Shown: piece by piece, positions 23,012 to 34,802 of the stretch | Position numbering within the stretch: position 1 is the stretch's first letter | Layout: the number at the start of each line of letters is the position of its first letter | NCBI GenBank assembly: GCA_013339895.1 | Contig: JABACO010000001.1 | Coordinates: 29,304,898 to 29,368,897 of the forward strand | Direction: 5' to 3' | From: Ephydatia muelleri | Lineage: Eukaryota > Porifera > Demospongiae > Spongillida > Spongillidae | Length of the DNA stretch: 64,000 nucleotides | Made by a program: the position numbers and the translations under genes | Notes under the pieces: model-generated | The model's input: the letters and a program-made list of their open reading frames with translations, nothing else | What the model was told of the DNA's origin: nothing | The model's database searches: none

Positions 23012-23258
23012 GACCCGCCCATTGTTCCGGGACTGGGTACGAAGACGGACAGTACCCTTTTGTTCTCTACAACCACGCGGTTCTACGACATGAAACAAAA
23101 ACGAAACTGCTCATTTTTTTACTTATAGATCGATTGCTAAAACAAGCTAAACGATCCGATCAACAAGAGTTTTGTTACAGACGGGTCGCGTATTTTTAAT
23201 TATATTCATAGCCGGGGTCAAATCCTATATGGAAGTTTCTAACGAAACTTCCGATACT
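23012..23258 (+). repeat. Host repeat 'H', right half
   Basis: Continues from GACC: cgccc.ttgttccg.gactgggtacga...ggaagtttctaacgaaacttccgata, matching 12,255-12,500. It ends where the triplicated block copy B begins. Confidence 0.7.
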
Positions 23259-23737
23259 GTCTAGTACAGATTGGTAAGTTGCATTTTTATCGTTATTATG
23301 TTACAAAACATATGACATTTTCGCGGAAACTGTCCCATATCATTATATATTATTAGGTGCATTAGTTATTTTCTCTTGAGCATGCAGTTTATGTTAATTG
23401 TTCGTATTCAAAGCGCTACTCCTGCAGCTTTAATAAATGATGTGTCAAATGCACACGTAACATATATCATGCCTACAGAAGTACGACTACGCAAAAGGGT
23501 CATGTAGGCGGGGAAACACTACTGGTGCTGATGTATTTCAGTTGTCCATGTCGGCCTTCTCATCTAGATTCATTCCGTCATTCTCAAGAGCTTAAAGATG
23601 TGAAAAAGGAAATGAATGAAATTATTGACGCATTACTGAACTAGATTGAATGTTATTGTATAATAATAATCTTTACACCATTTACGTACCTCTGTGTAAA
23701 ATAGTATATACACCATGCCATGGTGATCACAATATAT

Positions 23738-23921
23738 GGATCGTATCCCCGAAAGGTACCTAACGCATTTTATTTTGATATTCTATAAAGTCTGAAATGT
23801 TCTGCTTCCTATGCACTGAGAAATTGGAGAATCAGTAATAGAGTTATATTTTACATTTCGATTGGAAGCATTGCAATGTATGAGCTACACGTAAGTATAC
23901 CGTTTCAATGAAACGATCCCA
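23738..23921. repeat. GGATCGT-type MITE, copy B
   Basis: The same element as 2,654-2,837, in the same position relative to the jelly-roll gene. Confidence 0.6.
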
Positions 23922-24846
23922 TATATTTAATGAATATTGAAGTCTTACCAGCATTAACGCCTGCAGCTGTAGGCAGGATCTTGTAATTTAAACGATTAAT
24001 TTGAGCTTTTGCAGCGTCGTGCCAAGGATCACCAGCGTAGACAATGAGTTTGCCAGTGAAACGATAGGTAGGTTGCGTAGCAGTATATACTTTCCCTCCC
24101 ACAGTCAGCTTCACATCCTTTCCCTTGCACTCCAGTGTAAAAGTGGTGCGGACATTGAGAGATAGTGCATCTGTGTCAATACCCCAGTTGCCGTCACTAG
24201 AATCGCCAATTCTGACGTGCAGTCGAGTAGTGCCCGGCCAAAACCAAATAGCAGGTGAACGACTTCCAAACTCACAACAGTTATTGACAGTAGTAAAATG
24301 CAGAATGCTGGCCCATCCAGAAATGATGCCAGTGGGTACAATGTCGAACGAAAGCCTGTAGTTCGCTTTTCCGGAGACTATGGCTATCGGATTGTTTTGG
24401 ACCAATGCTGGACTAGTAGACAAAAGGGGCTTGTTGTTGTTATTGGCTTTGCATCGACGATAAGCTGCATGGAGAAATTAAGACAAAATGTTACCTAGGA
24501 CGATTTCTAGTCTATAGTTGATACGTTTGTCTTGCATGAAATTGTGAATTGCCGTTTTAACGCTTCTTAAGAGATAAAGTGTATGCAAATGAACAATCGG
24601 ATACTAACCAACTTGGCATATGTCATCGTCCTCCTCGTGCACCATTTCAGGAAATAGCTCATTGCTGCCCACAACGGGTACGTTGGATTTAGAAGAAGAG
24701 ATGATGTCATCGAAGGAGTTGGCCATGTCATCTTCAGCAGCGACGGCAGCCTTCATTGGATAGAGCTTGTTCGCTGTCACACAGATCGTGGACAGTGCCA
24801 AGTACAAGGCGACGGTCCAGTGCAGCGAAGCGTTTTCCTTCTTCAT
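23905..24846 (-). CDS. Secreted jelly-roll domain protein, copy B
   Basis: Same two-exon layout as copy A: exon 1 24,609-24,846 with signal peptide, exon 2 from 24,464 down to a stop at 23,905, same splice sites. Compared with A it has Ala for Val in the signal peptide core, EEDDDIC for EEGDDIC, and DPWHDAAK for DPWEDAAK; it shares all three with copy C. No breaks are seen. The 5' region has TATAAATAG at 24,908-24,916 (minus strand). The LINE-b and gypsy sequences that flank A and C are absent here. Confidence 0.7.
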
Positions 24847-24907
24847 TTCGTGGAAGAGACCAGTCTGAATGTAACGACTGCGCATGCAATGACTAGGTCG
24901 GAGCGTT

Positions 24908-24916
24908 CTATTTATA
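24908..24916 (-). promoter_or_regulatory. TATA box of jelly-roll copy B
   Basis: TATAAATAG, 62 to 70 bases upstream of the ATG at 24,846 on the minus strand. Confidence 0.5.
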
Positions 24917-25127
24917 TGAACCAAGTACCACTTGAAGTTCTTCAATAACACTATTACCGTAAATGAATAATTTTACATGAGTACTTGCTCAACAAGTACG
25001 TATCACTCCCAACGTGTGATGTTGTAGTTTTGTTCGAGTAAGATAAACTGCATGCATAATTAGCTTAATTTGGCTTTGCAAATCGTACTGGCAATCACGC
25101 TCAAGCGTCAGAAATACATTATTAATC

Positions 25128-26064
25128 AGTTGGCCTGCCAGGCTGGCCAGGACCCTAGCCTGGTTCGGCAACCCTGTCTCGCGTCGATTGCGGAATCAGA
25201 CTGTTCAATCGCAAAACGCCGTGTCGTGCAACTGATGTTTGGTGTTCTGTACACAACCGCTAGGGTGGAGCGATTAGTGCGTAACATGATATGCTCCCAG
25301 TTTAGTAATTCCATTTCCGGAATTGCGTCATATCATACAAGCTTTTTTTAAATATTAAATGCAGTATAGAGTAGTAAGACATGCGTGTTTCCTTGCATGC
25401 AACGCAACACACGCTACTTTAAGAGCGATGCATGTATATGTAGCGTAGACAAAAAAAAGAAAAGAAAAACCTTTTTCATTGCGTCACTACCGCTAGGACA
25501 GCACGTCAGTCAGAGATTGTGGGGTGCATGGGGGAGGTTGAAGGAGTGAAACTAGCACGTCAACATTTTCTCTATCGAGAAGGTCATTAATAAGATGCAC
25601 GTAGGATTGGTGTAAAAAGCGTGCAGGTGCAGTTAATGCATTGGGTAATGATATTAGAGTGATGCAATTTGCAAATATTAGGCTTTGCGTTCGTCAATCG
25701 CTATATTGAAGTGCACTGCTTTCAGTGAGTACCCTAGCTATACGATAGAATGACCCAGAAACCATGCAAGCGAATAGTTGCCAACACCCTTGACACTAAT
25801 AAATTAAGTTCTTCATGATCACGGCTTCAGTTACCAGAGGATGTGATCATAAGGATGTTATAATGTTTCAGTGTCGAGGGCATTGGCAATTATTGCGGTA
25901 TCATGGGAAATTGATTTAAATAACAGACAAAACATCTGTTCGGTGGCCCTGGAGGTTGCGTGACTAAACATCAGTTGCATGACACGCTGTTTTGCGATTG
26001 AACACGTGATCAAACATTTATTCCATTCTGCACAAGGCCAGGCCAGGTTCGCCTGAGGCCAACT
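25128..26064 (+). repeat. TIR element 'R', copy 4
   Basis: Both agttggcct ends present (25,128 and 26,056-26,064). About 200 bp are missing in the middle near 25,770, where the text jumps to gaatagttgccaac. Confidence 0.65.
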
Positions 26065-26199
26065 AATTAAAGTTATGTATTGCAGATAATAATAATATCA
26101 TGGGGATGGGTCATGTAACCACCTCATGTCCATGTAAAAGGAACCATCTTGCATCATACATAATCGCGTTTCAATAACTGCCTGGCTTTAACCTAATAA

Positions 26200-26350
26200 T
26201 GCGTGAAGACGAGAATATTATTGTGTTTACTGTTACCAAATCAAGACTATTTGAAAAATTATACTAATCTGAAGTTCTTCATGGTCACGGCTTCAGTTTA
26301 ATTAAGCGTGACCATGAAGAATGACAAATAAGTATAATTTTTCAAAGGGT
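26200..26350. repeat. Imperfect hairpin
   Basis: tttgaaaaattatactaatctgaagttcttcatggtcacg (26,249-26,288) is followed after about 17 bases by a near reverse complement ending aattttTcaaa at 26,346. Non-coding. Confidence 0.6.
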
Positions 26351-26447
26351 GCTTAAAGCCCGCGCGATTTTGCTTCTTACAATTCCTTTGTTGCGACGAT
26401 TAGCTTAATTTTAAACAACTGTATATTAGTTAAACAAAACATATTTC

Positions 26448-26545
26448 GGCATGGCACACGCACACACACGAACACACATGTATACACACACACACACCAC
26501 GTACACACATACACATGCACGCACACACACCACGTACACTCACAT
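26448..26545. repeat. CA-rich microsatellite
   Basis: Interrupted (CA)n with ACGT insertions. A frame through it is a by-product. Confidence 0.8.
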
Positions 26546-26596
26546 GCTGACGTGCAAAATCAGTTTTGGCTTGTGGTTGCCTCCAGGGAGACCTAT

Positions 26597-26775
26597 CTAT
26601 AGAGAGGTTGCAGTGTCATCCCGGGAAGAGCGACGGCCATGTTTTTTGGTGTTTCGAGTTCTGTTACAGGTTGTAAATAATGTGTTACAGATTGGAAACA
26701 TTCTGTAACAGACCTGGAGACACCAAAAAACATGGCCGCCGCTCTTCCCGGGATGACACTGCAACCTCTCTATAG
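26597..26775. repeat. 179-bp palindromic MITE (P1 family), complete
   Basis: ctatagagaggttgcagtg at the left and cactgcaacctctctatag at the right are perfect reverse complements, and pairing extends through the cccgggaagag.g.cggccat and ttttttggtgt stretches to the centre. A half copy is at 7,079-7,186. Confidence 0.85.
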
Positions 26776-27685
26776 AGTTAATTGTTATCGCTGGTCATAA
26801 GTTTGGTATTAGTATCGAGCTTTGCTCGGTTTTTGGGTGAGCTATAGAATCCATGCAGTTATTGAATCGATTATGTATGATCTTGATGGCTCCTTTTACC
26901 ATCTCCATGGACATGAGGTGGTTACATGACCCATCCCCATGATATTATTATCTGCAATACATAACTTTAATTAGTTGACCATACCCATCGGAATTTTAAC
27001 TGCACCTGCATTCATTTTACACCAATCCTACATGCATCTTATTAATGACCTTCTCGATAATGTTGAGGTGCCAGTATCTCTCCTTCAACCTCCCCCCCAT
27101 GCACCCCCACCATCTCTGACTGACGTGCAGTCTTATCGACAGTGATGCATGTATATTTCACGCCAGTTTTTTGTTGTTGTTGTTTTGTGTACGCTAAATG
27201 TACGTGCATCGCTCTACGGTGACCCTGGAGGTCGCGCGACCATCGACGCGCGATTTTACGATTGAACAATCTACAGTAGCAGCGGTCCGATTCCACGACC
27301 AAACAACGATCCAGTTCCGTTACCGTACAACATCCCATTTTTGCAATGATCTATTGAACTGTGACGCATTTCTGCGACAGTACAACGGGCCGTTTCACCG
27401 ACCGACCAGTCAAACATACTATGAGATATAGGTGGTACCTTGCATGACGTCATAAGCGGTATTGATTATTGACAAATTGATACTTACCAAGTACCAATTT
27501 GAAGTTCTTCAATAACACTTTTACACGTACGTGAGGACTCGTTCAACAAGTATGTATCACTCCCAACGTATGATGTTGTAGTTTTGTTCGAGTAACATAA
27601 ACTGCATAATTAGCATAATTTTGTTCATCGGCTTTGCAAATCGTACTAGCAATCAAGTTCAAGCGTCAGAAATACATTATTAATC
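26776..27685 (+). repeat. Composite block 'S', forward copy
   Basis: Matches 6,240-7,078 in reverse. Together with R copy 5 it is a mirror image of the 5.3-7.2 kb region, so one 2.2-kb composite has been copied in the opposite orientation. Confidence 0.6.
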
Positions 27686-28850
27686 AGTTGGCCTGCCAGG
27701 CTGGCCAGGACCCTAGCCTGGCCTTCGGCAACCCTGTCTCGCGTCGATTGCGGAATCAGACTGTTCAATTGCAAAACGCCGTGTCGTGCAACTGATGTTT
27801 GGTGTTCTGTACACAACCGCTAGGGTGGAGCGATTAGTGCGTAACATGAGCATTCATTATGCTCCCAGTTTAGTAATTCCATTTCCGGAATTGCGTCATA
27901 TCATACAAGCTTTTTTTATATTAAATGCAGTATAGAGTAGTAAGACATGCGTGTTTCCTTGCATGCAACGCAACACACGCTAATTTAAGAGCGATGCATG
28001 TACATGTAGCGTAGACAAATAAAAACTAAAAGTAAAAACAACTTTTTTCATTGCGTGAGATATGCATGCATCACTACCGCTAGGACTGCACGTCAGTCAG
28101 AGATGGTGGGGGTGCATGGAAGAGAGGTTGAAGGAGTGAAATTAGCACGTCAACATTTTCTCTATCGAGAAGGTCATTAAAAGATGCGTGTAGGATTGGT
28201 GTAAAAAGCGTGCAGGTGCAGTGAATGCATTGGGTATATGATATTAGAGTGATGCAATTTCCAAATAGGCGTTGCGTACGTCAATCGCTGTATTAGAGTA
28301 CATGTACACTGCTTTCAGTGTGTACCCTAACTATACGATAGAATGACCCAGAAACCATGCAGGCGAGCTCGCATACTAAAAGACTCTAACACCATGCAGA
28401 AATCGAGTAAAGCACGATACTAATACAAACATTATGACCAGCGATAAGAACTCTATATATACATGCATTATAGCAACGTTTTCGCTGCATGGCTTCCATG
28501 TAGACAACCACAACCTAACCTGATTTTGCACGTCAGAATGTGTGTGAGAATTAATGCCGCAATAGTTGCCAACACCCTTGACACTAATAAATTAAGTTCT
28601 TCATGATCACGGCTTCAGTTACCAGAGGATGTGATCATAAGGATGTTTAAATTAGTATAATGTTTCAGTGTCGAGGGCATTGGCAATTATTGCGGTATCA
28701 TGGGAAATTGATTGGAATTACAAAAGAAACATCTGTTCGGTGGCCCTGGAGGTTGCGTGACTAAACATCAGTTGCATGACACGCTGTTTTGCGATTGAAC
28801 ACGTGATCAAACATTTATTCCATTCTGCACAAGGCCAGGCCAGGCCCTCG
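27686..28850 (+). repeat. TIR element 'R', copy 5 (longest)
   Basis: Starts with the complete agttggcctgccagg end and has no large internal gap; the last 20 or so bases at the right end are lost (ggccaggccaggccctcgg). Best reference copy for the family. No reading frame longer than background. Confidence 0.65.
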
Positions 28851-29032
28851 GGGATTCTAAATCACGTAGATCCCTCGTTTCCAGTGTCTAACTAATATTT
28901 AGTAGCATGCATTACGCATGCACTGTTCTCTGCATGTTCCTCCTTAATCTCTATAACGTTTAACACCTTACTAAGACTGCGTTTGTTTCTAATGTATTCC
29001 ATAATTATATACATGTACATACGAGATCGTTT

Positions 29033-29213
29033 CCGCGGAAAGGGACTTAACGCATGTTTTAATTTTACTATTCTAGAAGTCTAAAATGCCCACTACACAT
29101 TGCTTCTTACACACTGAGAATCGGAGTATCTGTCATGGCGTTGTAAGGCTCTGAATTTTAAATTAGCCATACATTTCGCATGCGCTAGGTCCCTTTTCGC
29201 AGAAACGATCCCA
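29033..29213. repeat. GGATCGT-type MITE
   Basis: gagatcgtttccgcggaaa... and ...ttcgcagaaacgatccc ends; internal ggacttaacgcatg and cttacacactgagaatcgg shared with 47,852-48,074. Confidence 0.7.
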
Positions 29214-29885
29214 TATGGTGACTTGTGCAAATTCAGATTTCGGTAAATTGATTACACACTTTCAAGCTTTAATACTATATGTGAAACTTTAGCCCTCGTT
29301 ATAGAGGCTATGCGATGGAACTATAATGTGATTTAACTGGTTGTACCCGTGATGCTCGTGTACTCATATGTATTTGAGAGAATTAGCCATCATTTCATTC
29401 CTAATTTGCTCCTGCGTGCCACAAAAGCAGTTCTGGGCTCTTCCCACCTGGAACAAGATAGCGGCAGACACTTTTCCCGCCACGTGTCTGTTAACGGTTG
29501 TACCTGTTTTGATTGTAGTATATATCTATTTGGATCGAACCTTACAAGCCTCAGTACTAACAAGTGGTTGAACTGTGCCTTAGTCTTTGTCCTACAGATT
29601 TTGAACATACCGTTATAGATAGTGGTCATGTGTGGGCATGTGATCGCATAACCTCTATTCGTTAATAAATACACAAACCATCCGGTGCTATTGAACAATT
29701 AGCAACGGGTCTTACAAATTCAATTGGCACGCTATTACTACTACGTAAATGAGCACACAAAATACACAACGATTATGACTGAACAGCTGATTGTCGACCT
29801 ACATGCATCTATGTATTACATACACAAAATCAACACTATATTAAGAGTACAACCTATCATTCCCTAAGGCACAACCTAATAGCAG
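29214..29885. other. Non-coding stretch
   Basis: No supported gene; the 89-residue frame at 29,349-29,618 has no recognisable domain. Confidence 0.35.
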
Positions 29886-30130
29886 TTAGGAGGGCAGGAG
29901 CTCCCTGGCCAGGATGACTCTGGCAATGGAAAGAACCAGGGCTATTATTCAACCGGCCGTAATTATTATTATTGGTTAGGAATACATACATACATGAATG
30001 AATACATCATTATTATTAGTTCACTATCTAGTAGGTGTCTTGGAAGGACATCGAACGGGACAGCAATGCTCGAACATTTGCCTCACCAGGGCCAAGTTGA
30101 GTCTCCCATACAAACTAGAGGTGGCCTGGG
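29886..30130 (-). pseudogene. Two LINE-a 3' termini
   Basis: 29,886-29,950 reads (minus) SIARVILARELLPS then stop, and about 30,030-30,110 reads YGRLNLALVR then a degraded end; both match the C-terminus of LINE-a copies (compare FGRLSLALVRANSRAILSR at 55.5 kb). They are short, 5'-truncated remains. Confidence 0.55.
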
Positions 30131-30238
30131 ACTTAGTTTGATTATTATTTATTATTTTAATACATCATAATACATATGATATACATGAATACATACATGC
30201 CAAATTAAAGGACTTAATTTCTAATAAATACAAGTTAT

Positions 30239-30480
30239 TATTTAATTAAAGTCAGTAGGGATCACATTCCTAGCCAGTATGGCCCTTGCTATGGCTCTAA
30301 CCAGGGTGAGATTTAGCCTTCCAAACATGTCACTGATCACCTTGGCTTTACGAAATGAGGAAGAGCCAAAGGCCAAGCGTGTGGCCAGTAGAGTGAAGTT
30401 TCTTCTTGCTTCCTCACCCCAATTGCAGTAAGTTTCTACTGCTAGAGGCACACACCTCCAGCCTAGTTCAGCACATTTAG
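30239..30480 (-). pseudogene. LINE-a C-terminal fragment
   Basis: Minus-strand frame from 30,490 reads PKCAELGWRCVPLAVETYCN, WGEEARRNFTLLATRLA, then MFGRLNLTLVRAIARAILAR before a stop at 30,242. Same C-terminal region as the copies at 8.7-9.2 and 55.5-57.6 kb. 5'-truncated. Confidence 0.65.
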
Positions 30481-30575
30481 GGTCATTTAATATATAAAAA
30501 AAGGAAATACGTATACAGCGATAAATGGTCCTCATTACAGTTTAATAATATAAATTGTTTTATTTATGTACAATT

Positions 30576-30704
30576 AGCAGACTGCTATAAAAGGGCAGTC
30601 ATAGGGTTTATATACATTTACCAGCGCATGCGTAGGGCTGCACAGCTAAACACCCACGCATACGTAGATACACCAAAAATATATGTCCAATAGCATCGCT
30701 ACAC
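30576..30704 (-). repeat. 3' LTR of the gypsy element
   Basis: 129 bp identical to the 5' LTR. In element sense it begins gtgtagcgatgc. Confidence 0.85.
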
Positions 30705-30743
30705 TATCTCCTTTTGCAAAGAGGCACTCTCATCACCGAAACT

Positions 30744-32234
30744 TCACCAACCAGAATACCAGCCATAACGGGAGGGGGCGTGACGTGTCCGTTTTGGGTA
30801 GCGGTCTTGTGCAGGGGGCGATTGGCGTATCCGTTTCTGAGGTCTCGACATCGGGCTCTTTGTTGTCACGGTCTCTGACTGAGAAACTGTGCCATCAGAA
30901 TTGATACCAGATGGTGTGCTGTTTAGAAGTCCCGCGTCACCTGGTGCAGTATTTGTCTGTCCATCAGTAGCAGGGGTCTGTTCAGTGGGCGTGTCGACTG
31001 CCGGCTCCTGCAAGGTACCAGGTTGGTCCGCCTTACGAGTCACATTTGTCTCTGTGGAATCCACCATGACGTCATGATCATCATCTTCAAAGAACTGAAG
31101 ATCACTCCCAGGAAACTGAACAGGCTGCTCATTCGCATCAGAATTGTGCAAATCCTCCCCCACTGGTTTCATCCGTATGTCGGCTGGGCAAGGCTTCAAC
31201 CGATCGAAGTGTAATACGACTCTCTTTCGTGAGCCAGGGCGTTTATCTTGGATCCTATACACAACAGACGATAGCTTTTTAATGATTTTAAATGGGCCAG
31301 TCCACGGGCAGTGTAGCTTTCTTGATCTCCCCCTCGGCACCACTGGGTTGTTTAGCCACACCAAATCTCCAACCTCGTACTCTTGACCGTGCACTCTTCT
31401 GTTGTACAGTTCTTCTGATCTCATGGCTGTTGCCTGCATGTGTTTTCGGGCCTTCGTATAAGCACTTTCCAGTGTATCTTTTAATGTCTTTACATACTGA
31501 TGAGGTAGCACGGGTTCTGTTGGACAAGAGCCATACATAATATCCACAGGAAGTCTTGCAAGGCGACCGAACATTAAGTAGAACGGTGTATAACCTGTGG
31601 ACGGTTGAACAGATGTATTGTAGGCCATACAGACCTTCCTGAGGTGCTGTTCCCCATTGCTAGGGTCTTCCTCTACAGTACTAGCAAGCATGGCCAGCAT
31701 TGTGCGATTAAATCGTTCAACAAGTCCGTCCGATTGGGGGTGGTAGGGTGTAGTGCGTGTTTTGTCGATCTGCAGCAAACGACACACTTCCTGCATCACG
31801 TTGGCCTCAAACTGCCTCCCCTGGTCCGAGTGCAGCTGTTCTGGAACTGAAAACCTGCAAAAGAACTCATCGACCAGTTTATTTGCCACGGTCACCGCCT
31901 CTTGATTGGGGATCGCGTAAGCCTCGACCCATCTGGTAAAATAATCAGACGCCACCAGGATGTAAGTGTTTTCAGTTTTAGAAGGGGTCAATGGTCCAAC
32001 AATATCGACCGCAACCAGCTGCAACGGGTACCCTGCTGTCACACTCTGAAGCGGGGCTCTGCTCTTGCGAGAGGGATTCTTTCTTGCTGCACAAGTTGGA
32101 CACGTCTTGCACCATTCCACAGCATCTTCCGAATATCCGGGCCAGTAGAACCTCTCACGCAATCGATTCAGGGTTTTTGCTCTCCCAGATGCCCACCAAA
32201 TGCCCCTTCGTGCAGCTGTTTCAATATCTGGCAC
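30744..32234 (-). CDS. Gypsy integrase
   Basis: Catalyses insertion of the element's DNA copy. A 496-residue frame: the CxxC half of the zinc finger (CKTCPTCAA, residues 42-50), DDE core with D77 (VDIVGP), D137 (HSDQGRQFE) and E173 (DGLVERF), GPF motif (WTGPFKI) near residue 318, then a long Thr/Pro-rich tail ending YPKRTRHAPSRYG. The first 16 or so residues of this frame are out of phase with the true N-terminus: the upstream finger half (QLHEGAFGGHLG) is read in another frame, because of a one-base shortfall in an A-run at about 32,190. The catalytic part is intact. Confidence 0.85.
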   Translation of the reverse strand: MPDIETAARRGIWWASGRAKTLNRLRERFYWPGYSEDAVEWCKTCPTCAARKNPSRKSRAPLQSVTAGYPLQLVAVDIVGPLTPSKTENTYILVASDYFTRWVEAYAIPNQEAVTVANKLVDEFFCRFSVPEQLHSDQGRQFEANVMQEVCRLLQIDKTRTTPYHPQSDGLVERFNRTMLAMLASTVEEDPSNGEQHLRKVCMAYNTSVQPSTGYTPFYLMFGRLARLPVDIMYGSCPTEPVLPHQYVKTLKDTLESAYTKARKHMQATAMRSEELYNRRVHGQEYEVGDLVWLNNPVVPRGRSRKLHCPWTGPFKIIKKLSSVVYRIQDKRPGSRKRVVLHFDRLKPCPADIRMKPVGEDLHNSDANEQPVQFPGSDLQFFEDDDHDVMVDSTETNVTRKADQPGTLQEPAVDTPTEQTPATDGQTNTAPGDAGLLNSTPSGINSDGTVSQSETVTTKSPMSRPQKRIRQSPPAQDRYPKRTRHAPSRYGWYSGW

Positions 32235-32253
32235 CTGGCTGCCTTCGGAACCA

Positions 32254-34779
32254 CTACTTGTACGTTAGAGTTTCCTTCATCTTCATGATACCTGTACAGA
32301 ATTCCATTCTTGAACAACAACTGTTCCCACTGTTGTACGAGCTGGTTAAATTCCCTGCTTTTACCCTTGCCGAAACTGGTATATCAGGTACTTTTCTCGA
32401 AATCACCGACTGAAGAATAGGTCCAACGTCTTCGTCAGCACCCTGGAGCTCTCGTATATTGCTGAGCGGCTCTTTGCTGGCCTGGACGGTACAGGCTTTG
32501 GCACCGTCGCTGCAAGAAAACTGGGAGGGAGGCTTTATCTTTGGAGGACATTCACTCTTGTCTGCGTTTTGCAGGCGAGATAAGGCATCTGCACTTTGGT
32601 GGCACTTTCCCCTCCGATGCACCACTTCGACGTCGAATTCTTGGATTTGTTCCAGCCATCGCGCCAGTTGCCCCTCAGGCTCCTTCATGCTGTAAATCCA
32701 CTGTAGAGAGCTGTGATCTGTTCGAAGTATAAAATGGTGGCCTAACAGGTAAGGCCTGAAATGTCTCATAAAGGTAACCACTGCCAATAATTCTTTCCTG
32801 GTTACGCAGTACTTTCGTTCAGCCTTACTGAGCGTGCGACTAGCATATGCCACCACCCTCTCCAAGCCGTCGTGTTCTTGCGATAAGACTGCTCCAATTC
32901 CGGTCTCACAAGCATCTGTATCAAGGAGAAAAGTTTTACTGAAATCTGGAAATGCGAGAATGGGAGCAGCAACCAGCCTAGATCTCAGTTCCTGAAAGGA
33001 AATAGAACACTCTTTCGACCAATCGAACTCACGTCCTCGTTCAGTGAGCTGGTAAAGGGGCTTTGCAATGGTAGCAAAACTCTGGATGTAATTTCTATAA
33101 TATCCTACCAGACCCAGGAACTGCTGAACGTCGCGTCCCGAGGTAGGAACAGGCCACTTCGACACAGCGTTAACCTTCTCAGGATCGGTGTGAATTCCAT
33201 CTCTCGTAACGACATGACCAAGATACACAACTTTATCCTGGAACAGTGAACATTTTGAAGGCTTTAGCTTCAGTCCTGCCCGACGCAGTCTCTCTAACAC
33301 AAGTTTCAGGTTTTGAAGATGACGCTCGAAGGTTTTTCCCATGATGACTATATCGTCAATGTAGACGAGACAGCGTTCCCACTGGATACCAGAGAGCACC
33401 AGGTCCATCAACCTTTGGAACACTGCAGGTGCATTACACAATCCAAAAGGCATAACTTTAAATTCAAAAAGTCCCTCCCTGGTACAGAATGCAGTTTTGT
33501 GCCTATCTTTCTCTTCTACCTCCACTTGCCAGTAGCCGCATAGGAGATCCAAAGTGGAGAACCACTTTGACCCACTCAATGCTTCCAAGGTATCGTCCAC
33601 TCTTGGAAGGGGGTAGGCATCTTTCCGGGTGACAGAATTTAACTTGCGGTAGTCAATGCAGAACCGGAGAGATCCATCCTTTTTTGGGACTAGAATTATT
33701 GGAGATGCCCAGGGACTTGACGATGGTTGGATGATATCCTTCTGGAGCATATCATCGATCATCTTTTTTGCTTGCTCCCTCCGAAATGGTGGAACCCTTC
33801 TGCACTGCTGCCGAATGGGGTGACTGGTACCTGTATCGATGGAATGCTTAACAACACCTGTGCGACCCATATCGTCACTGCTCTCAGCAAATACATCTGC
33901 AAATTCTACTAGCAACTCATACAACCGATTTTTCTCTTCAGATGTCAAGTCACCAGCACTTCTATCAGCCATATCATGCAGCAAACCACGCTTACATGAA
34001 GAGACTTCAAATTCCGCTGGTACATTGCTATCTTCCCTTACTGGTGCTACCATCATTTCATCAAATGGTATAGCTGTGGCCACATTTGTTCCCTTGTGGA
34101 TGACTGCCTCTGTTGGTAGGGGGTTGATGATAAGTATGGGTACTTGCCCACCTGGCAATGAGGTCACCAGGGCTCCAGCCACCAGGATTGGAAGGTCGAA
34201 CCGTGAACCTTCAACCAACCATACACCTGTTCCATCAGTTGATGAAACAGTAGCTGTGGTTTGAATCTCACTGAAGGGCGGAATTGCCAAAGTTTCCACC
34301 AAGGCTACCCGCTGTAGTTCACTGCGTCTGTCAGTGTGATCTGAGACCTTCCCTGGCACCTTTTCCAGTGGTACTGTCACATTTCTGAATTGGAGGATAT
34401 TCTTAGGCAAATCAATGACACCTTCAAACTTCCTCAGAAAATCTAATCCAATAATACAATCTACACCCAGTGCATCAACAACAACAAAATCAGACACAAA
34501 GGTTGTACCAGCAATGTCTAGGTGCAAGGTTGTTACCCCACACACTGAAACTGGGCTACCTTCAACACCAACCAGCTTGTGTCCATCCCAAGGTGACAGG
34601 CTACAGCCGTGTTCTCCTTCCAATTGACACCACACTGTCTTCTTAAACAAACTCACTGTGGCGCCAGTGTCTATCATACATTGAACTGTCTTGTTTCTAA
34701 CAAAAGCTGTTATACAAGGTGATGATGCAGGGTTAATTGCCAAACTACAATGGACCATTGTATTTTGTCCCTCATGCAC
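32254..34779 (-). CDS. Gypsy protease, reverse transcriptase and RNase H
   Basis: An 841-residue frame. Aspartic protease with MIDTGATVSLF (D37), linker, reverse transcriptase with FCIDYRKLN (about 373-381), MPFGLCNAP (443-451) and YIDD at 473-476, tether, RNase H with LLDTDACETGIGAVL (618-632) and RTDHSSLQW, then the ADALSR motif before integrase. After about residue 800 the frame drifts (VSARVKAGN...), where the integrase N-terminus continues in another phase, so a small indel lies near 32,370. Copies the RNA genome into DNA in cytoplasmic particles. Confidence 0.9.
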   Translation of the reverse strand: MHEGQNTMVHCSLAINPASSPCITAFVRNKTVQCMIDTGATVSLFKKTVWCQLEGEHGCSLSPWDGHKLVGVEGSPVSVCGVTTLHLDIAGTTFVSDFVVVDALGVDCIIGLDFLRKFEGVIDLPKNILQFRNVTVPLEKVPGKVSDHTDRRSELQRVALVETLAIPPFSEIQTTATVSSTDGTGVWLVEGSRFDLPILVAGALVTSLPGGQVPILIINPLPTEAVIHKGTNVATAIPFDEMMVAPVREDSNVPAEFEVSSCKRGLLHDMADRSAGDLTSEEKNRLYELLVEFADVFAESSDDMGRTGVVKHSIDTGTSHPIRQQCRRVPPFRREQAKKMIDDMLQKDIIQPSSSPWASPIILVPKKDGSLRFCIDYRKLNSVTRKDAYPLPRVDDTLEALSGSKWFSTLDLLCGYWQVEVEEKDRHKTAFCTREGLFEFKVMPFGLCNAPAVFQRLMDLVLSGIQWERCLVYIDDIVIMGKTFERHLQNLKLVLERLRRAGLKLKPSKCSLFQDKVVYLGHVVTRDGIHTDPEKVNAVSKWPVPTSGRDVQQFLGLVGYYRNYIQSFATIAKPLYQLTERGREFDWSKECSISFQELRSRLVAAPILAFPDFSKTFLLDTDACETGIGAVLSQEHDGLERVVAYASRTLSKAERKYCVTRKELLAVVTFMRHFRPYLLGHHFILRTDHSSLQWIYSMKEPEGQLARWLEQIQEFDVEVVHRRGKCHQSADALSRLQNADKSECPPKIKPPSQFSCSDGAKACTVQASKEPLSNIRELQGADEDVGPILQSVISRKVPDIPVSARVKAGNLTSSYNSGNSCCSRMEFCTGIMKMKETLTYK

Positions 34780-34802
34780 TTGGTCCCTAGTGGTGAGGGG
34801 TT

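Noticed and set aside
22741..23128. FGPGPNVAA-type repeat proteins on both strands
   Set aside because: They arise from the palindromic subterminal repeats of the Ginger element, readable in many frames, with no start or splice support.
26451..26708. HTHTHT-rich frame
   Set aside because: CA microsatellite running into the P1 palindrome.
30683..34627. Many plus-strand frames of 60-140 residues
   Set aside because: Antisense to the gypsy gag-pol frames on the minus strand.
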